A stretch of 64,000 nt of DNA, taken from Sulfurovum sp. (GTDB taxonomy: Bacteria > Campylobacterota > Campylobacteria > Campylobacterales > Sulfurovaceae). Position numbers and translations under genes: made by a program. This document shows positions 40,504 through 49,781 of the stretch, in pieces. The notes below the pieces were generated by a model. The model searched no databases, was not told where the DNA came from, and worked only from the letters and a program-made list of their open reading frames with translations. The stretch's first letter is position 1, and each line of letters opens with the position of its first letter. The stretch lies in the NCBI GenBank assembly GCA_027081115.1, contig JALWLD010000035.1, positions 1-64,000 on the forward strand, read 5' to 3'.

Positions 40504-41325
40504 ATGGATAAAGAGCATTATCTTATTTCTAAACTAAGTTCTAAATACATAGGCGATGATGCTGCTGTCATTGGCAATACACTTTACAGTATGGATGCCT
40601 TTTTTGAAGATGTACATTTTAAGCGTGAATGGATGTCTATGGCACAAATAGGACGTAAAGCAATGCTCATAAATCTTTCTGACGCTATAGCAATGAATGC
40701 AAAACCCCAATATGCACTTGTGACTGTTGCCTTACCTTCAGAGTTGACAAATCAAGATATAGACCAGCTTACTCAAAGTATGGAAAGTACGGCAAAGGAG
40801 TATGGCTGTGAGATCATTGGCGGAGATACGGTAGGAGGAGACAAACTTCATATTTCCATTACGATCGTCTCCAAGAGTAATACCCCACTTTTACGTCAAG
40901 GTCTGGAAGAGGGCAATCTACTTGCATTTACCGGTTTGTTGGGAGAAAGTAAACGTGACCTTTCTAAACTTTTTGAAGGTAAAAAAATTGATATAAATTC
41001 ACGTTTTTTTGAACCGATTTTAAGGGCTGATTTTATTGAAAAAGCAAGACCTTTTTTACAGGTTGGAATGGATATTTCAGATGGACTCTATTGCGATACG
41101 AACAAACTTCTAGATATTAATAAATATGGATTTAAGATATTGAAAAATATCAACGATGATATAGGCTTTTCAGGAGAAGAGTATGAAATGCTCATAGGGT
41201 TTAAAAAAGAGGATTTGGAGAGTGTAAAAGAGGCAGCAGACTCTTTAAACTTACCACTGACAGTGTTTGCAGAAGTAGTCCAAAATGAAGAGCGTTTCCC
41301 TTGCCGGAGTCATCACTTTTTATAG
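40504..41325 (+). CDS. thiL: Thiamine-monophosphate kinase
   Basis: YIGDDAAVIG; MDAFFEDVHFKREW; GGDTVGGDKLHISITI; start at internal ATG 40504. Confidence 0.88.
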   Translation: MDKEHYLISKLSSKYIGDDAAVIGNTLYSMDAFFEDVHFKREWMSMAQIGRKAMLINLSDAIAMNAKPQYALVTVALPSELTNQDIDQLTQSMESTAKEYGCEIIGGDTVGGDKLHISITIVSKSNTPLLRQGLEEGNLLAFTGLLGESKRDLSKLFEGKKIDINSRFFEPILRADFIEKARPFLQVGMDISDGLYCDTNKLLDINKYGFKILKNINDDIGFSGEEYEMLIGFKKEDLESVKEAADSLNLPLTVFAEVVQNEERFPCRSHHFL

Positions 41326-41335
41326 TTTTAGACTA

Positions 41336-42778
41336 TTAGGTATCAGCTACACTTCTATGTGCCAATAAAGTAGGGTAATCACGTTCTTTACAAAGTTTTT
41401 CCCCATAATCAGTTATAGTACTATCCATTAAGTTCTGAAGTGCCTTTATCTCTCGTTTCCCTCTTGCAGTTTCATTCAAATACCCAAGTCCAATAAGCTG
41501 TTCTGTAATAGCATCAAGCATATCAAGAGTAGAAGAGACTTTTACAATTTCACAACGTGCATATTGTTCTGTGGGGAAAGAGACTTCTGCTACACGGAGT
41601 GTAGGATCATCTCCTGGTATCTGTTGTGCACCAAAAAGAGGTTTTGACCCAACTGTGGCTTCTTTAAAAGGAGGAATAAACTGTGCAAGGTGTTTGATTG
41701 CAGACGTAGTACGTTGTATAGTCTCTTCTTTACTCCAGGATTTCTCTATTTTTTCCATAAAATTTTGTTTTAAGTGTGGTTGGCAACTTACTTGTGAGTT
41801 GGCTACCAGACCATCTTCATAGAGTGTAATATCTTTAGTCATTCCATGAAGCTGAAAATAACCTCCGGGATAGGGGGTAAACTGTCCCATACCGCGTGGT
41901 GTTCCTCGTTCTCCATGAAAGATAACCTCTGGCCAAAGTGTATCAGTGCTATTTTCCCATTTGGAGATATAAGCGGCTTTGAATTCCACCATACTTTTAC
42001 ATGATACACCTACAAGATCATCTATCTTTCCTGCTCTGAAGCCTGCTGCATTAATAAGATAATCAAACTGTGATTCTTCTGTTCTATCTTCTTTAACATA
42101 GGTAAGTTGCCATTTACCGCTGTGACAATTCTTTTGTATATTACTTACTACAGTATGTGTATGGAGGGTAAGATTTGAGATCTTCTCTAGTGCAAGTGTG
42201 AGTCCTGAAGCCAAACGAAAAAGGTTAAGACCATACTCTTGTACCAAGATAAGTGGGAACTGTACTTTTCCAAAATCCATGTTTTTAGCTACGGGTATCA
42301 TCCACTCATCGGATGTTTGGGGTGTTTGTACAAGATCTTTTTCTTTTAGCGCAAGAAGTTCTTCTTTACTATAACATTTAAAGTATTCACCGCTTCTGCC
42401 TAAAACTTTGTTGTATGGATCCGCCTGGATAAGCAACTCATACTCCTTGGTAAGCAAGTTTAAACGAGGAAAGAGTGCATCAGGTGTACTGGGATCTGTA
42501 GTTGGCAGTGCTATAACAGTAGGCCGATAGTCTATAATAAAAGGATAAAAGCGTAAAAAATCAATAGATTGTTTGAGCAACTTCAGACATTGTGCATCGG
42601 AGATCTCACGGTAGAGATTTCCTCCTGCATGCAAATGACAAAAAGGAGGACCGTTTACAAGGGAAGTCTCTTTTTCAAAAAGTGTGACATTCAAACCAAG
42701 GTCTGCAAAGTAGAGTGCAGCACTTGCACCTGCTACACCACCACCGACAACTCCTAGGTTTACTTTATTCTTTTCCAT
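41336..42778 (-). CDS. FAD-dependent oxidoreductase (DAO-like)
   Basis: LGVVGGGVAGASAALYFADLGLNVTLFEKE dinucleotide-binding motif. Confidence 0.85.
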   Translation of the reverse strand: MEKNKVNLGVVGGGVAGASAALYFADLGLNVTLFEKETSLVNGPPFCHLHAGGNLYREISDAQCLKLLKQSIDFLRFYPFIIDYRPTVIALPTTDPSTPDALFPRLNLLTKEYELLIQADPYNKVLGRSGEYFKCYSKEELLALKEKDLVQTPQTSDEWMIPVAKNMDFGKVQFPLILVQEYGLNLFRLASGLTLALEKISNLTLHTHTVVSNIQKNCHSGKWQLTYVKEDRTEESQFDYLINAAGFRAGKIDDLVGVSCKSMVEFKAAYISKWENSTDTLWPEVIFHGERGTPRGMGQFTPYPGGYFQLHGMTKDITLYEDGLVANSQVSCQPHLKQNFMEKIEKSWSKEETIQRTTSAIKHLAQFIPPFKEATVGSKPLFGAQQIPGDDPTLRVAEVSFPTEQYARCEIVKVSSTLDMLDAITEQLIGLGYLNETARGKREIKALQNLMDSTITDYGEKLCKERDYPTLLAHRSVADT

Positions 42779-42780
42779 TT

Positions 42781-43452
42781 TTATACATATCCCAATAGTT
42801 CTGAAAAGTCATGAATGATGACTGTCGGCTTATGTAGAGCAATATCTTCTCCATAATTATATCCGTATGTTACACCTACAGAATCCATACCACATGCATT
42901 TGCAGCTAAAATATCATTTTTGGAGTCACCTATCATAAGTGTGTTGTTCATAGGTACATTGAGTGTTTCACATACGTGTAAAAGTGGTAGTGGGTCTGGT
43001 TTTTTCTTCTTAAGTGAGTCCCCACCCAGGATACATTCAAAAAGGTTGTCCATTTCTAAGCCTTTGAGAATAGGCTCTACAAAAGCAAACGGTTTGTTAG
43101 TAACGATCGCTAGTGTGTAGTTCTCTTTTAGGCTTTTAAGCGTAGAAATAACATGTGGATATGCTACTGTAGCATTACAGAGATTTTTTTCATAATAGTC
43201 TAGAAATATTATGAGTGCTTTTTCTACAAAGGCTTTATCTAGCATATCGTTGACGATTCTACTGCCGCTTAGTGCACGTTTTACAAGAGTTAAGGCACCA
43301 TTGCCTACCCATCCGTGGATGATCTCTTCTTCAAATGTTTCTTTTTCTAAAGATTTTAACATGTAGTTGACAGCCAGTGCCAAGTCCAAAGCAGAGTTGA
43401 TGAGTGTACCATCCAAGTCAAATATGAGAAGTGTTTTGTTTTCAAATTTCAA
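42781..43452 (-). CDS. gph: HAD phosphatase, phosphoglycolate phosphatase-like
   Basis: LLIFDLDGTLINSALDL; MIGDSKNDILAANACGM. Confidence 0.88.
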   Translation of the reverse strand: MKFENKTLLIFDLDGTLINSALDLALAVNYMLKSLEKETFEEEIIHGWVGNGALTLVKRALSGSRIVNDMLDKAFVEKALIIFLDYYEKNLCNATVAYPHVISTLKSLKENYTLAIVTNKPFAFVEPILKGLEMDNLFECILGGDSLKKKKPDPLPLLHVCETLNVPMNNTLMIGDSKNDILAANACGMDSVGVTYGYNYGEDIALHKPTVIIHDFSELLGYV

Positions 43453-43566
43453 AGTAAATGCCTTTGCTTATGCTTCATATACTTTGCGATTATACATAGT
43501 TAAGATAAACAATGTCTTTAATAAGCTTTCAGCTAAAATATCAAGATATAAAACTGAAAGATTCTT

Positions 43567-44637
43567 ATGAAACTAATTTACCCCTTAAATGTTAAAAATG
43601 ACTTTGTTTTCAACTCTTCTCCCCGTGATTTTACCGTAGAAGAGATACCATTGTACGAATTTACAGGGCAGGGGGAACACCTTGTACTGAAAGTACGTAA
43701 AAAAGAGATGACGACTTGGGAGATGCTCGATGCCATCTCTAACCATGTGGGTATTCGTCGAAGAGATATGGGCTATGCCGGTCTCAAAGACAAACACGCC
43801 ATGACCATACAGTACATATCAGTGATGGCAATACATGAGGAGAAACTTAAAGCTTTTTCACATGACAAAATTAAAATTTTAGAAACAGTCAGACATAACA
43901 ATAAAATACGTGTAGGGCACTTAAAAGGGAATCGTTTCAATATACGTCTTAAAAAAGTACTTGGGGTACAGAAAGATAAACTTGACTCTGTACTTAAATG
44001 GATAAAAAACAATGGAGTACCGAACTATTTTGGTAATCAGCGTTTTGGTACCGATGGAAATAATTGGGAAGATGGTAAAAAACTCATTGAAGGCAAGCTC
44101 AAAATTCGTGATAGAAAAACCAAAGAGTTTTTGATGGGGTCTTACCAGTCTTACCTCTTTAATGGCTGGCTCTCGAAACGTATGGAGTTGAATCATCTAC
44201 TTGAAAAGTTTAGTGAAACCCAGACAGAACAGCTCATGGGCCTTCCTGCAGGCTCTCTTACTGGTACAAAAGAACAATCAAACTTCTTTAAAGTTGTAGA
44301 AGGGGACGTCATGATGCACTATCCTTACGGAAGACTCTTCAATGTAGAGAATTTAGAAGAAGAAGCCAAACGTTTTACAGAAAAAGATATTGCACCTGCG
44401 GGACTTTTGTCTGGAAAGAAAACCAAGTTGGCACAAGGTGTGGCTGGAGTAATAGAAACACCTTTTGCTCAAGAGATGCATCTTAATGGCACCAGACGTT
44501 ATGCCTGGATACAAGTTACAGAAGTCAAGAAAAATTATGTAGAGGAAAAAGCCCACTATGAATTGAGCTTTGTTTTGCCAAAAGGGTGTTATGCGACCAA
44601 TGTGCTAGATGTACTTCGTGGAAGTAATGAAGTATAA
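43567..44637 (+). CDS. truD: tRNA pseudouridine(13) synthase
   Basis: RRDMGYAGLKDKHAMTIQYIS; NYFGNQRFG; GSYQSYLFNGWLSKR. Confidence 0.95.
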   Translation: MKLIYPLNVKNDFVFNSSPRDFTVEEIPLYEFTGQGEHLVLKVRKKEMTTWEMLDAISNHVGIRRRDMGYAGLKDKHAMTIQYISVMAIHEEKLKAFSHDKIKILETVRHNNKIRVGHLKGNRFNIRLKKVLGVQKDKLDSVLKWIKNNGVPNYFGNQRFGTDGNNWEDGKKLIEGKLKIRDRKTKEFLMGSYQSYLFNGWLSKRMELNHLLEKFSETQTEQLMGLPAGSLTGTKEQSNFFKVVEGDVMMHYPYGRLFNVENLEEEAKRFTEKDIAPAGLLSGKKTKLAQGVAGVIETPFAQEMHLNGTRRYAWIQVTEVKKNYVEEKAHYELSFVLPKGCYATNVLDVLRGSNEV

Positions 44638-44708
44638 GCGGATAAGGCTTTTATATATTTTTTAGTTATATCTCGCTAAAATAAATGCAATATATAAATC
44701 GGAGAGTT

Positions 44709-46625
44709 ATGAAATATAAAATTTTTACAATATCTTTAGTAACAGCAGTGCTATTATTGAATGGTTGTGGTGGAGGCGGTACATCAGATGTAGATTCAGG
44801 AGCAACCGTTTCTGAGGAGTCATTACCGACAAGTACATTGTCTGTCATACCTTCCACTGAATCCAATACTGAACCTGTGGCAGATGAAAAATCTGTGACA
44901 GTGGCTAGTGGTTCAAGTGTTAGCTTTACTTTATCAGGTACGGATGCAGATGGTGATGCCCTCACATATCATGTTGTTACCAACCCAATTTTTGGTACAT
45001 TAAGTGGTATAGCCCCCAATTTAACGTATACACCAGGTACAAACTATGTTGGTACCGATAGCTTAACATATGTAGTTAATGATGGAAAGGTAGATTCTCA
45101 AGCTGTAGCAGTCAATATTGACGTAACTCCCAATAGCCAGATAACTACGGTTACTGTTTCAGGTAAAGTTACCTATGACCGTGTCCCTTCAAACAGTAAT
45201 TATGTTGGTCTGAATTATGGGGCTACAAGTGCTGAACCTACCCCTTATGTAGTAGTAGAAGCTGTAGATGGGAGTAACAATACACTTGTCTCTACAGTAA
45301 CTGATAATAACGGAAATTATACATTGGATGTTCCCCAGAATACTACGATAAAAATAAGAGTTCGGGCACAAATGCTTCGAAGTGATACTGTAATTTGGGA
45401 TGTTAAAGTGGTAGATAATACAAACAGTGATGCACTTTATGTGATGGAAGGAAGCTATGCAACTTCCGGAACCAGTGACAGTACACGTGATCTTCGTGCT
45501 GATTCCGGTTGGGGAATAAGTAGTTATACATCTGAACGTACAGCAGCACCTTTTGCCATGCTGGATTCTGTCTATCGATCTATGGAAAAGATCTTGAGCG
45601 CAGAAAGTAATGCTGTTTTTGAGCCACTTCAGGTAAATTGGTCTATTAATAATAAAGCAGCCTCTGGTGATCCTGCAAATGGAGACATTGGTACAAGTTA
45701 CTATACAAATCAGAATCTCTTCATCCTGGGAGATGAAGATTCAGATACCGATGAGTATGATGATCATGTCATTGCACATGAGTGGGCACACTATTATGAA
45801 GATACTTTTTCTCGTTCAGACAGTGTAGGTGGATCGCACAGTGATGGGGACAGGTTAGATATACGTGTAGCTTTTGGGGAAGGTTGGGGAAATGCTTTCT
45901 CTGCTATAGCACTGGACCATCCGGTTTATTTTGACACCTTTGGACTTCGACAGAACGATGGATTTAATTTCAATATGGAAACAGAAGTTCAAACGAACCC
46001 TGGCTGGTACAGTGAAGGTTCTATCCAACGTATTGTGTATGACTTATTTGACAGTACAAATGATGGAGATGACATATTGAGCCTTGGCTTTGGTCCCATA
46101 CACCAAGTCTTTACAGGTGCACAAAAAAATACTTCTGTTTTTACATCACTGTTTAGCTTTATTACCTATATGAAAGATGAAAATCCTACAGAGGTTACTG
46201 CTATAGAAAACATTGTAGCAAGTGAAAATATTGCGACGATTACCGATATTTATGGAAATGGCCGAAGTAATTTGGCAGAAGAGACACCTTTGTATGTTGA
46301 TCTGACTTTAGGATCATCACTCACTTTTTGTCCAACATATACCTATGGTAGTTATAATAAATTAGGAAACAGGAAATATATACGTTTTAATGTCAATGAT
46401 ACCGCTACACATACAATATCTGTGCAGAAGAGTAATGCAGCAGGTGCTACAGATCCTGATTTTTATCTTCATGATGTATCTAGTCATACACTTGTCTATG
46501 TAGGAGAAAATGCTACGAGTGACCAGGAACAGGTGAGCCTAAATTTACAAACAGCAAGTTATTTGTTGGATGTATATGATTATGCAGGAACATCCGGTGC
46601 ATGTTTCTCTGTCTCTGTAAATTAA
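44709..46625 (+). CDS. Secreted lipoprotein with cadherin-like repeat and HEXXH metalloprotease motif
   Basis: Lipobox LLLNGCGGG; DADGDALTYHVVTNPIFGTLSG...; HVIAHEWAHYYEDTFSR. Confidence 0.8.
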   Translation: MKYKIFTISLVTAVLLLNGCGGGGTSDVDSGATVSEESLPTSTLSVIPSTESNTEPVADEKSVTVASGSSVSFTLSGTDADGDALTYHVVTNPIFGTLSGIAPNLTYTPGTNYVGTDSLTYVVNDGKVDSQAVAVNIDVTPNSQITTVTVSGKVTYDRVPSNSNYVGLNYGATSAEPTPYVVVEAVDGSNNTLVSTVTDNNGNYTLDVPQNTTIKIRVRAQMLRSDTVIWDVKVVDNTNSDALYVMEGSYATSGTSDSTRDLRADSGWGISSYTSERTAAPFAMLDSVYRSMEKILSAESNAVFEPLQVNWSINNKAASGDPANGDIGTSYYTNQNLFILGDEDSDTDEYDDHVIAHEWAHYYEDTFSRSDSVGGSHSDGDRLDIRVAFGEGWGNAFSAIALDHPVYFDTFGLRQNDGFNFNMETEVQTNPGWYSEGSIQRIVYDLFDSTNDGDDILSLGFGPIHQVFTGAQKNTSVFTSLFSFITYMKDENPTEVTAIENIVASENIATITDIYGNGRSNLAEETPLYVDLTLGSSLTFCPTYTYGSYNKLGNRKYIRFNVNDTATHTISVQKSNAAGATDPDFYLHDVSSHTLVYVGENATSDQEQVSLNLQTASYLLDVYDYAGTSGACFSVSVN

Positions 46626-46637
46626 GAAGGATAAAAA

Positions 46638-47159
46638 ATGAATAAATTTAAAAAACTTTGTATTACCTCTACACTATTATTGTTAGGCTCAAATATCTTT
46701 TTACATGCAGTAGAACAGAAAGTAACACAAGGAAGTAGTGTTGGGGAATATGCCAAACCAGGTGCCCCTGTAGATATACACTTCACTAGTCAGAATGTTG
46801 AGAGTGGAGAAAGCAGTGAAGTAAAGATAGATCTAATAACTTCTGTAGCAAAGGGCCGTATGGATGTTTCATTTAAACTTGATCCTGCAATACGTGCTAC
46901 TGAGACCATGAAAAAGAAAATATCATTTGATTTAACTACAAAGAAGAAAACATATCCTATTATATTACATTTGACTGCTGAGGCTGATGGTGTTTATTAT
47001 GTTAGGTTGATGGTCCGCATAGAGGGGAAAGGATCTCGTGCTTTTGCTGTACCACTGTTTATAGGAGAGGGGAGAAGCAAGAAAGTCAAACCTGCAGCAG
47101 TTAAATCAGCTTCAGGAGTGAACCTTTCAGTCTCTAAAGCAGTAGAACACATAGAGTAA
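46638..47159 (+). CDS. Secreted hypothetical protein
   Basis: Signal peptide; same orientation 12 nt after the metalloprotease gene. Confidence 0.65.
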   Translation: MNKFKKLCITSTLLLLGSNIFLHAVEQKVTQGSSVGEYAKPGAPVDIHFTSQNVESGESSEVKIDLITSVAKGRMDVSFKLDPAIRATETMKKKISFDLTTKKKTYPIILHLTAEADGVYYVRLMVRIEGKGSRAFAVPLFIGEGRSKKVKPAAVKSASGVNLSVSKAVEHIE

Positions 47160-47164
47160 AGAGC

Positions 47165-48430
47165 TTAAGCCTCTTTCTTTCTTCTAATATCTGCACCGAG
47201 TGCAGTTAATTTTCCTTCAAGGTTATCATAGCCACGATCCAAATGATAAATACGTCTTATATTTGTAGTGCCTTCTGCTACCAGTGCTGCAAGTACCAAA
47301 GCAGATGAGGCTCGCAGGTCTGTAGCCATTACATCTGCTGCATTAAATGCTTCTACACCTTTGACTGCAGCGATACTTCCTTTTAACCATATATCTGCAC
47401 CCAGACGGTTCAGTTCACTCACATGCATAAAACGGTTTTCAAAAAGGCGCTCTTCAATAATGCTTTCACCTTCTGCTCTTGCTGCAACTGCCATAAACTG
47501 TGCTTGCATATCGGTAGGGAAGCCAGGGTATTCAATAGTTATTAGGTTTACAGGTTTAAGTTTCTCTGCCGGGTAAATGGTAATACTCTCTTCTTTAATG
47601 TTAAAACTACATCCCATAGATTCCAATTTATCTATAGAGGCTCTAATGTGATTGGGATTTACTTTATCAAGAGTGATGGTTGAGTCTGTAATAGCTCCGG
47701 CACACAGGTAGGTTCCTGCTTCAATACGGTCCGGTATAATCTCTACATTTTTAAACTCAAGTGCCTTACCATCAGTACCTTCTATGGTAAGCTCACTGCT
47801 ACCGATACCTTCTATTTTGACACCTGCACTTGCGATCATTTCACAAAGTTGTACAATTTCCGGCTCTTTTGCTGCATTGATGATGGTTGTAGTCCCTTTT
47901 GCCAGGGCAGCCGCCATTACAATATTTTCTGTACCCCCTACAGTAATCTTGTCAAAAATAATTCTTGTCCCTATCAGACCATTTGGTGCCATGGCATGTA
48001 CGTATCCACTTTTTATTTCTATTTTTGCACCCATAGCTTCGAGAGCTTTGAGGTGTAGGTCAATGGGCCGTTGTCCTATGGCACATCCACCAGGCAAAGA
48101 GACTTCACACTCTCCAAATCTTGCAAGTAGGGGACCTAGTACCAAAATAGAAGCTCTCATTTGAGAAACAATCTCATAGACTGCTTTGGTTGAAGTGATA
48201 GAACCGTTATCGATAAGGGCAACCGTATTTTCATGATCTACCTTGCCACCTAACATGGTTAAAAGTTTAAGAAGGGTACGTATATCGACTACATTAGGCA
48301 GGTTTGTCAAGGTGACAGGTTTATCACTTAATATTGTTGCTGCGATAATTGGCAGTGCTGCATTCTTCGCACCAGAGATCGTTACAGTTCCACTCAATTT
48401 TTTCCCACCGGTTATTTCCAAATAATCCAT
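47165..48430 (-). CDS. murA: UDP-N-acetylglucosamine 1-carboxyvinyltransferase
   Basis: [52 protein letters not shown]. Confidence 0.97.
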   Translation of the reverse strand: MDYLEITGGKKLSGTVTISGAKNAALPIIAATILSDKPVTLTNLPNVVDIRTLLKLLTMLGGKVDHENTVALIDNGSITSTKAVYEIVSQMRASILVLGPLLARFGECEVSLPGGCAIGQRPIDLHLKALEAMGAKIEIKSGYVHAMAPNGLIGTRIIFDKITVGGTENIVMAAALAKGTTTIINAAKEPEIVQLCEMIASAGVKIEGIGSSELTIEGTDGKALEFKNVEIIPDRIEAGTYLCAGAITDSTITLDKVNPNHIRASIDKLESMGCSFNIKEESITIYPAEKLKPVNLITIEYPGFPTDMQAQFMAVAARAEGESIIEERLFENRFMHVSELNRLGADIWLKGSIAAVKGVEAFNAADVMATDLRASSALVLAALVAEGTTNIRRIYHLDRGYDNLEGKLTALGADIRRKKEA

Positions 48431-48631
48431 ACGTTTCTTCCCTCTTTTAATATATAGACAGATTTTATCTAAAGATTGATTAAGTAGAAGTAAGGACAGG
48501 GTTGCATATATTAAATAATATTATACATAATGGCTTTTTACATTAAAAAATAGAAAAAATTAATATTAATCACTATAATTTAAAGTTAATGTTAGTTAAT
48601 GTTAGTTAATATGTGAATCAATATTATCTAA

Positions 48632-48709
48632 TATATGCCAAACCTGTTGTGAAGCAGGGACGGAAAGCCATGGGTCTCAGCTCCTTTGAGATCGCCAGGT
48701 TGCCATATT
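48632..48709 (+). ncRNA. Cyclic-di-GMP-I (GEMM) riboswitch-like element
   Basis: ATATGCCAAACCTGTTGTGAAGCAGGGACGGAAAGCCATGGGTCTCAGCTCCTTTGAGATCGCCAGGTTGCCATAT: AAACC + GNRA-capped stem (CCTGTT-GTGA-AGCAGG) + GGGACGnAAAGCC + second stem + GCCaGGTTGCC. Confidence 0.85.
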
Positions 48710-48757
48710 TTTACTATGAATTAAATATTTTATGTATAAAAAAAAGGGGTGACTCGA

Positions 48758-49324
48758 ATGTCAAGTAGTTTAGATAAACTCAGGGCACTTACCAGTCGTT
48801 TAGAAGAGAAGTTAGAAGAAAAAGAGAGTAGCTCTGTAACTGCATCTGAAGAACCAAAGGTAAGTGTTGAAAAGCCTATTGTAAAAACTGTAGTAAAACC
48901 CGTTAAAGCAGATAAGAACAGAGACAGTTTTGAAAGTGTACGTGCTAACAATAGCAAAAGAGTAAAAGAGCTATATGAAAAATTAAAGATTTTTGAAAAG
49001 TCTCCGGATTTTGACAATATCTTTATCTATAAAGCAATGAACCTTTCGGGTATTGGTCTCAAAGAAGAAGATTTTGGGGAAGTACGTGAGGGGAAATATA
49101 TCCAGATTATTGCCATTACCTATGAACCAGATAAAAACGGAAAGAAAAAAGCTAAAAACATTTCTTTGGGTTATTTTGGAAAAGCTGAAACATTGGATGT
49201 AGGATTGAAAAATGAAATCATTGAATTTGTTTTACGCTGGCGTTATGAAAAAGCTTTTCAAAATGTTGAACACTATAAAGATCTTATTGAAAGGGTAGAA
49301 GTACCCTCTACGACACTCTTTTAA
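48758..49324 (+). CDS. Uncharacterised protein downstream of riboswitch
   Basis: MSSSLDKLRALTSRLEEKLEEKESS...; ATG 48758 with GGGGTG upstream. Confidence 0.75.
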   Translation: MSSSLDKLRALTSRLEEKLEEKESSSVTASEEPKVSVEKPIVKTVVKPVKADKNRDSFESVRANNSKRVKELYEKLKIFEKSPDFDNIFIYKAMNLSGIGLKEEDFGEVREGKYIQIIAITYEPDKNGKKKAKNISLGYFGKAETLDVGLKNEIIEFVLRWRYEKAFQNVEHYKDLIERVEVPSTTLF

Positions 49325-49442
49325 AACTTACGCTATATATTATGGGAAAACTTCTTGTTTTCCTTGCTCCCATTACGCCTTTACCTAATAAAACATTTGT
49401 TACAATCGACTTCTAAAATTTTAAACTTATACAGGACAATAT

Positions 49443-49781
49443 ATGCATCTTGATCTTACCCCCGAAGCACTTTTGGCGCAACTTGGATACACAAGAAATG
49501 AACAAACTTTAGAGCAAATGAACAACATTATTGAGAATACTAAAGATTTTGATAAATTCTCCCAACATATTCCTTCATTCAATGATGCATTGGCTGTAGA
49601 AAAAGGCTTTATTGCGATGTCTAATTCTGAAAATCATTTGAAGATCAAGTGTGATGAAGACAGTAACGCAGATAATCTTTCTGCTTTTAATGCGCTTGTG
49701 CTACACTGGGCAGATAAATATAAACTTCACTTACAAAAAGTGGATGGGAAAAACACTTACTACATTATTGGGCATATCTAA
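49443..49781 (+). CDS. Hypothetical protein
   Basis: 112-aa ORF abutting the helicase gene. Confidence 0.65.
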   Translation: MHLDLTPEALLAQLGYTRNEQTLEQMNNIIENTKDFDKFSQHIPSFNDALAVEKGFIAMSNSENHLKIKCDEDSNADNLSAFNALVLHWADKYKLHLQKVDGKNTYYIIGHI

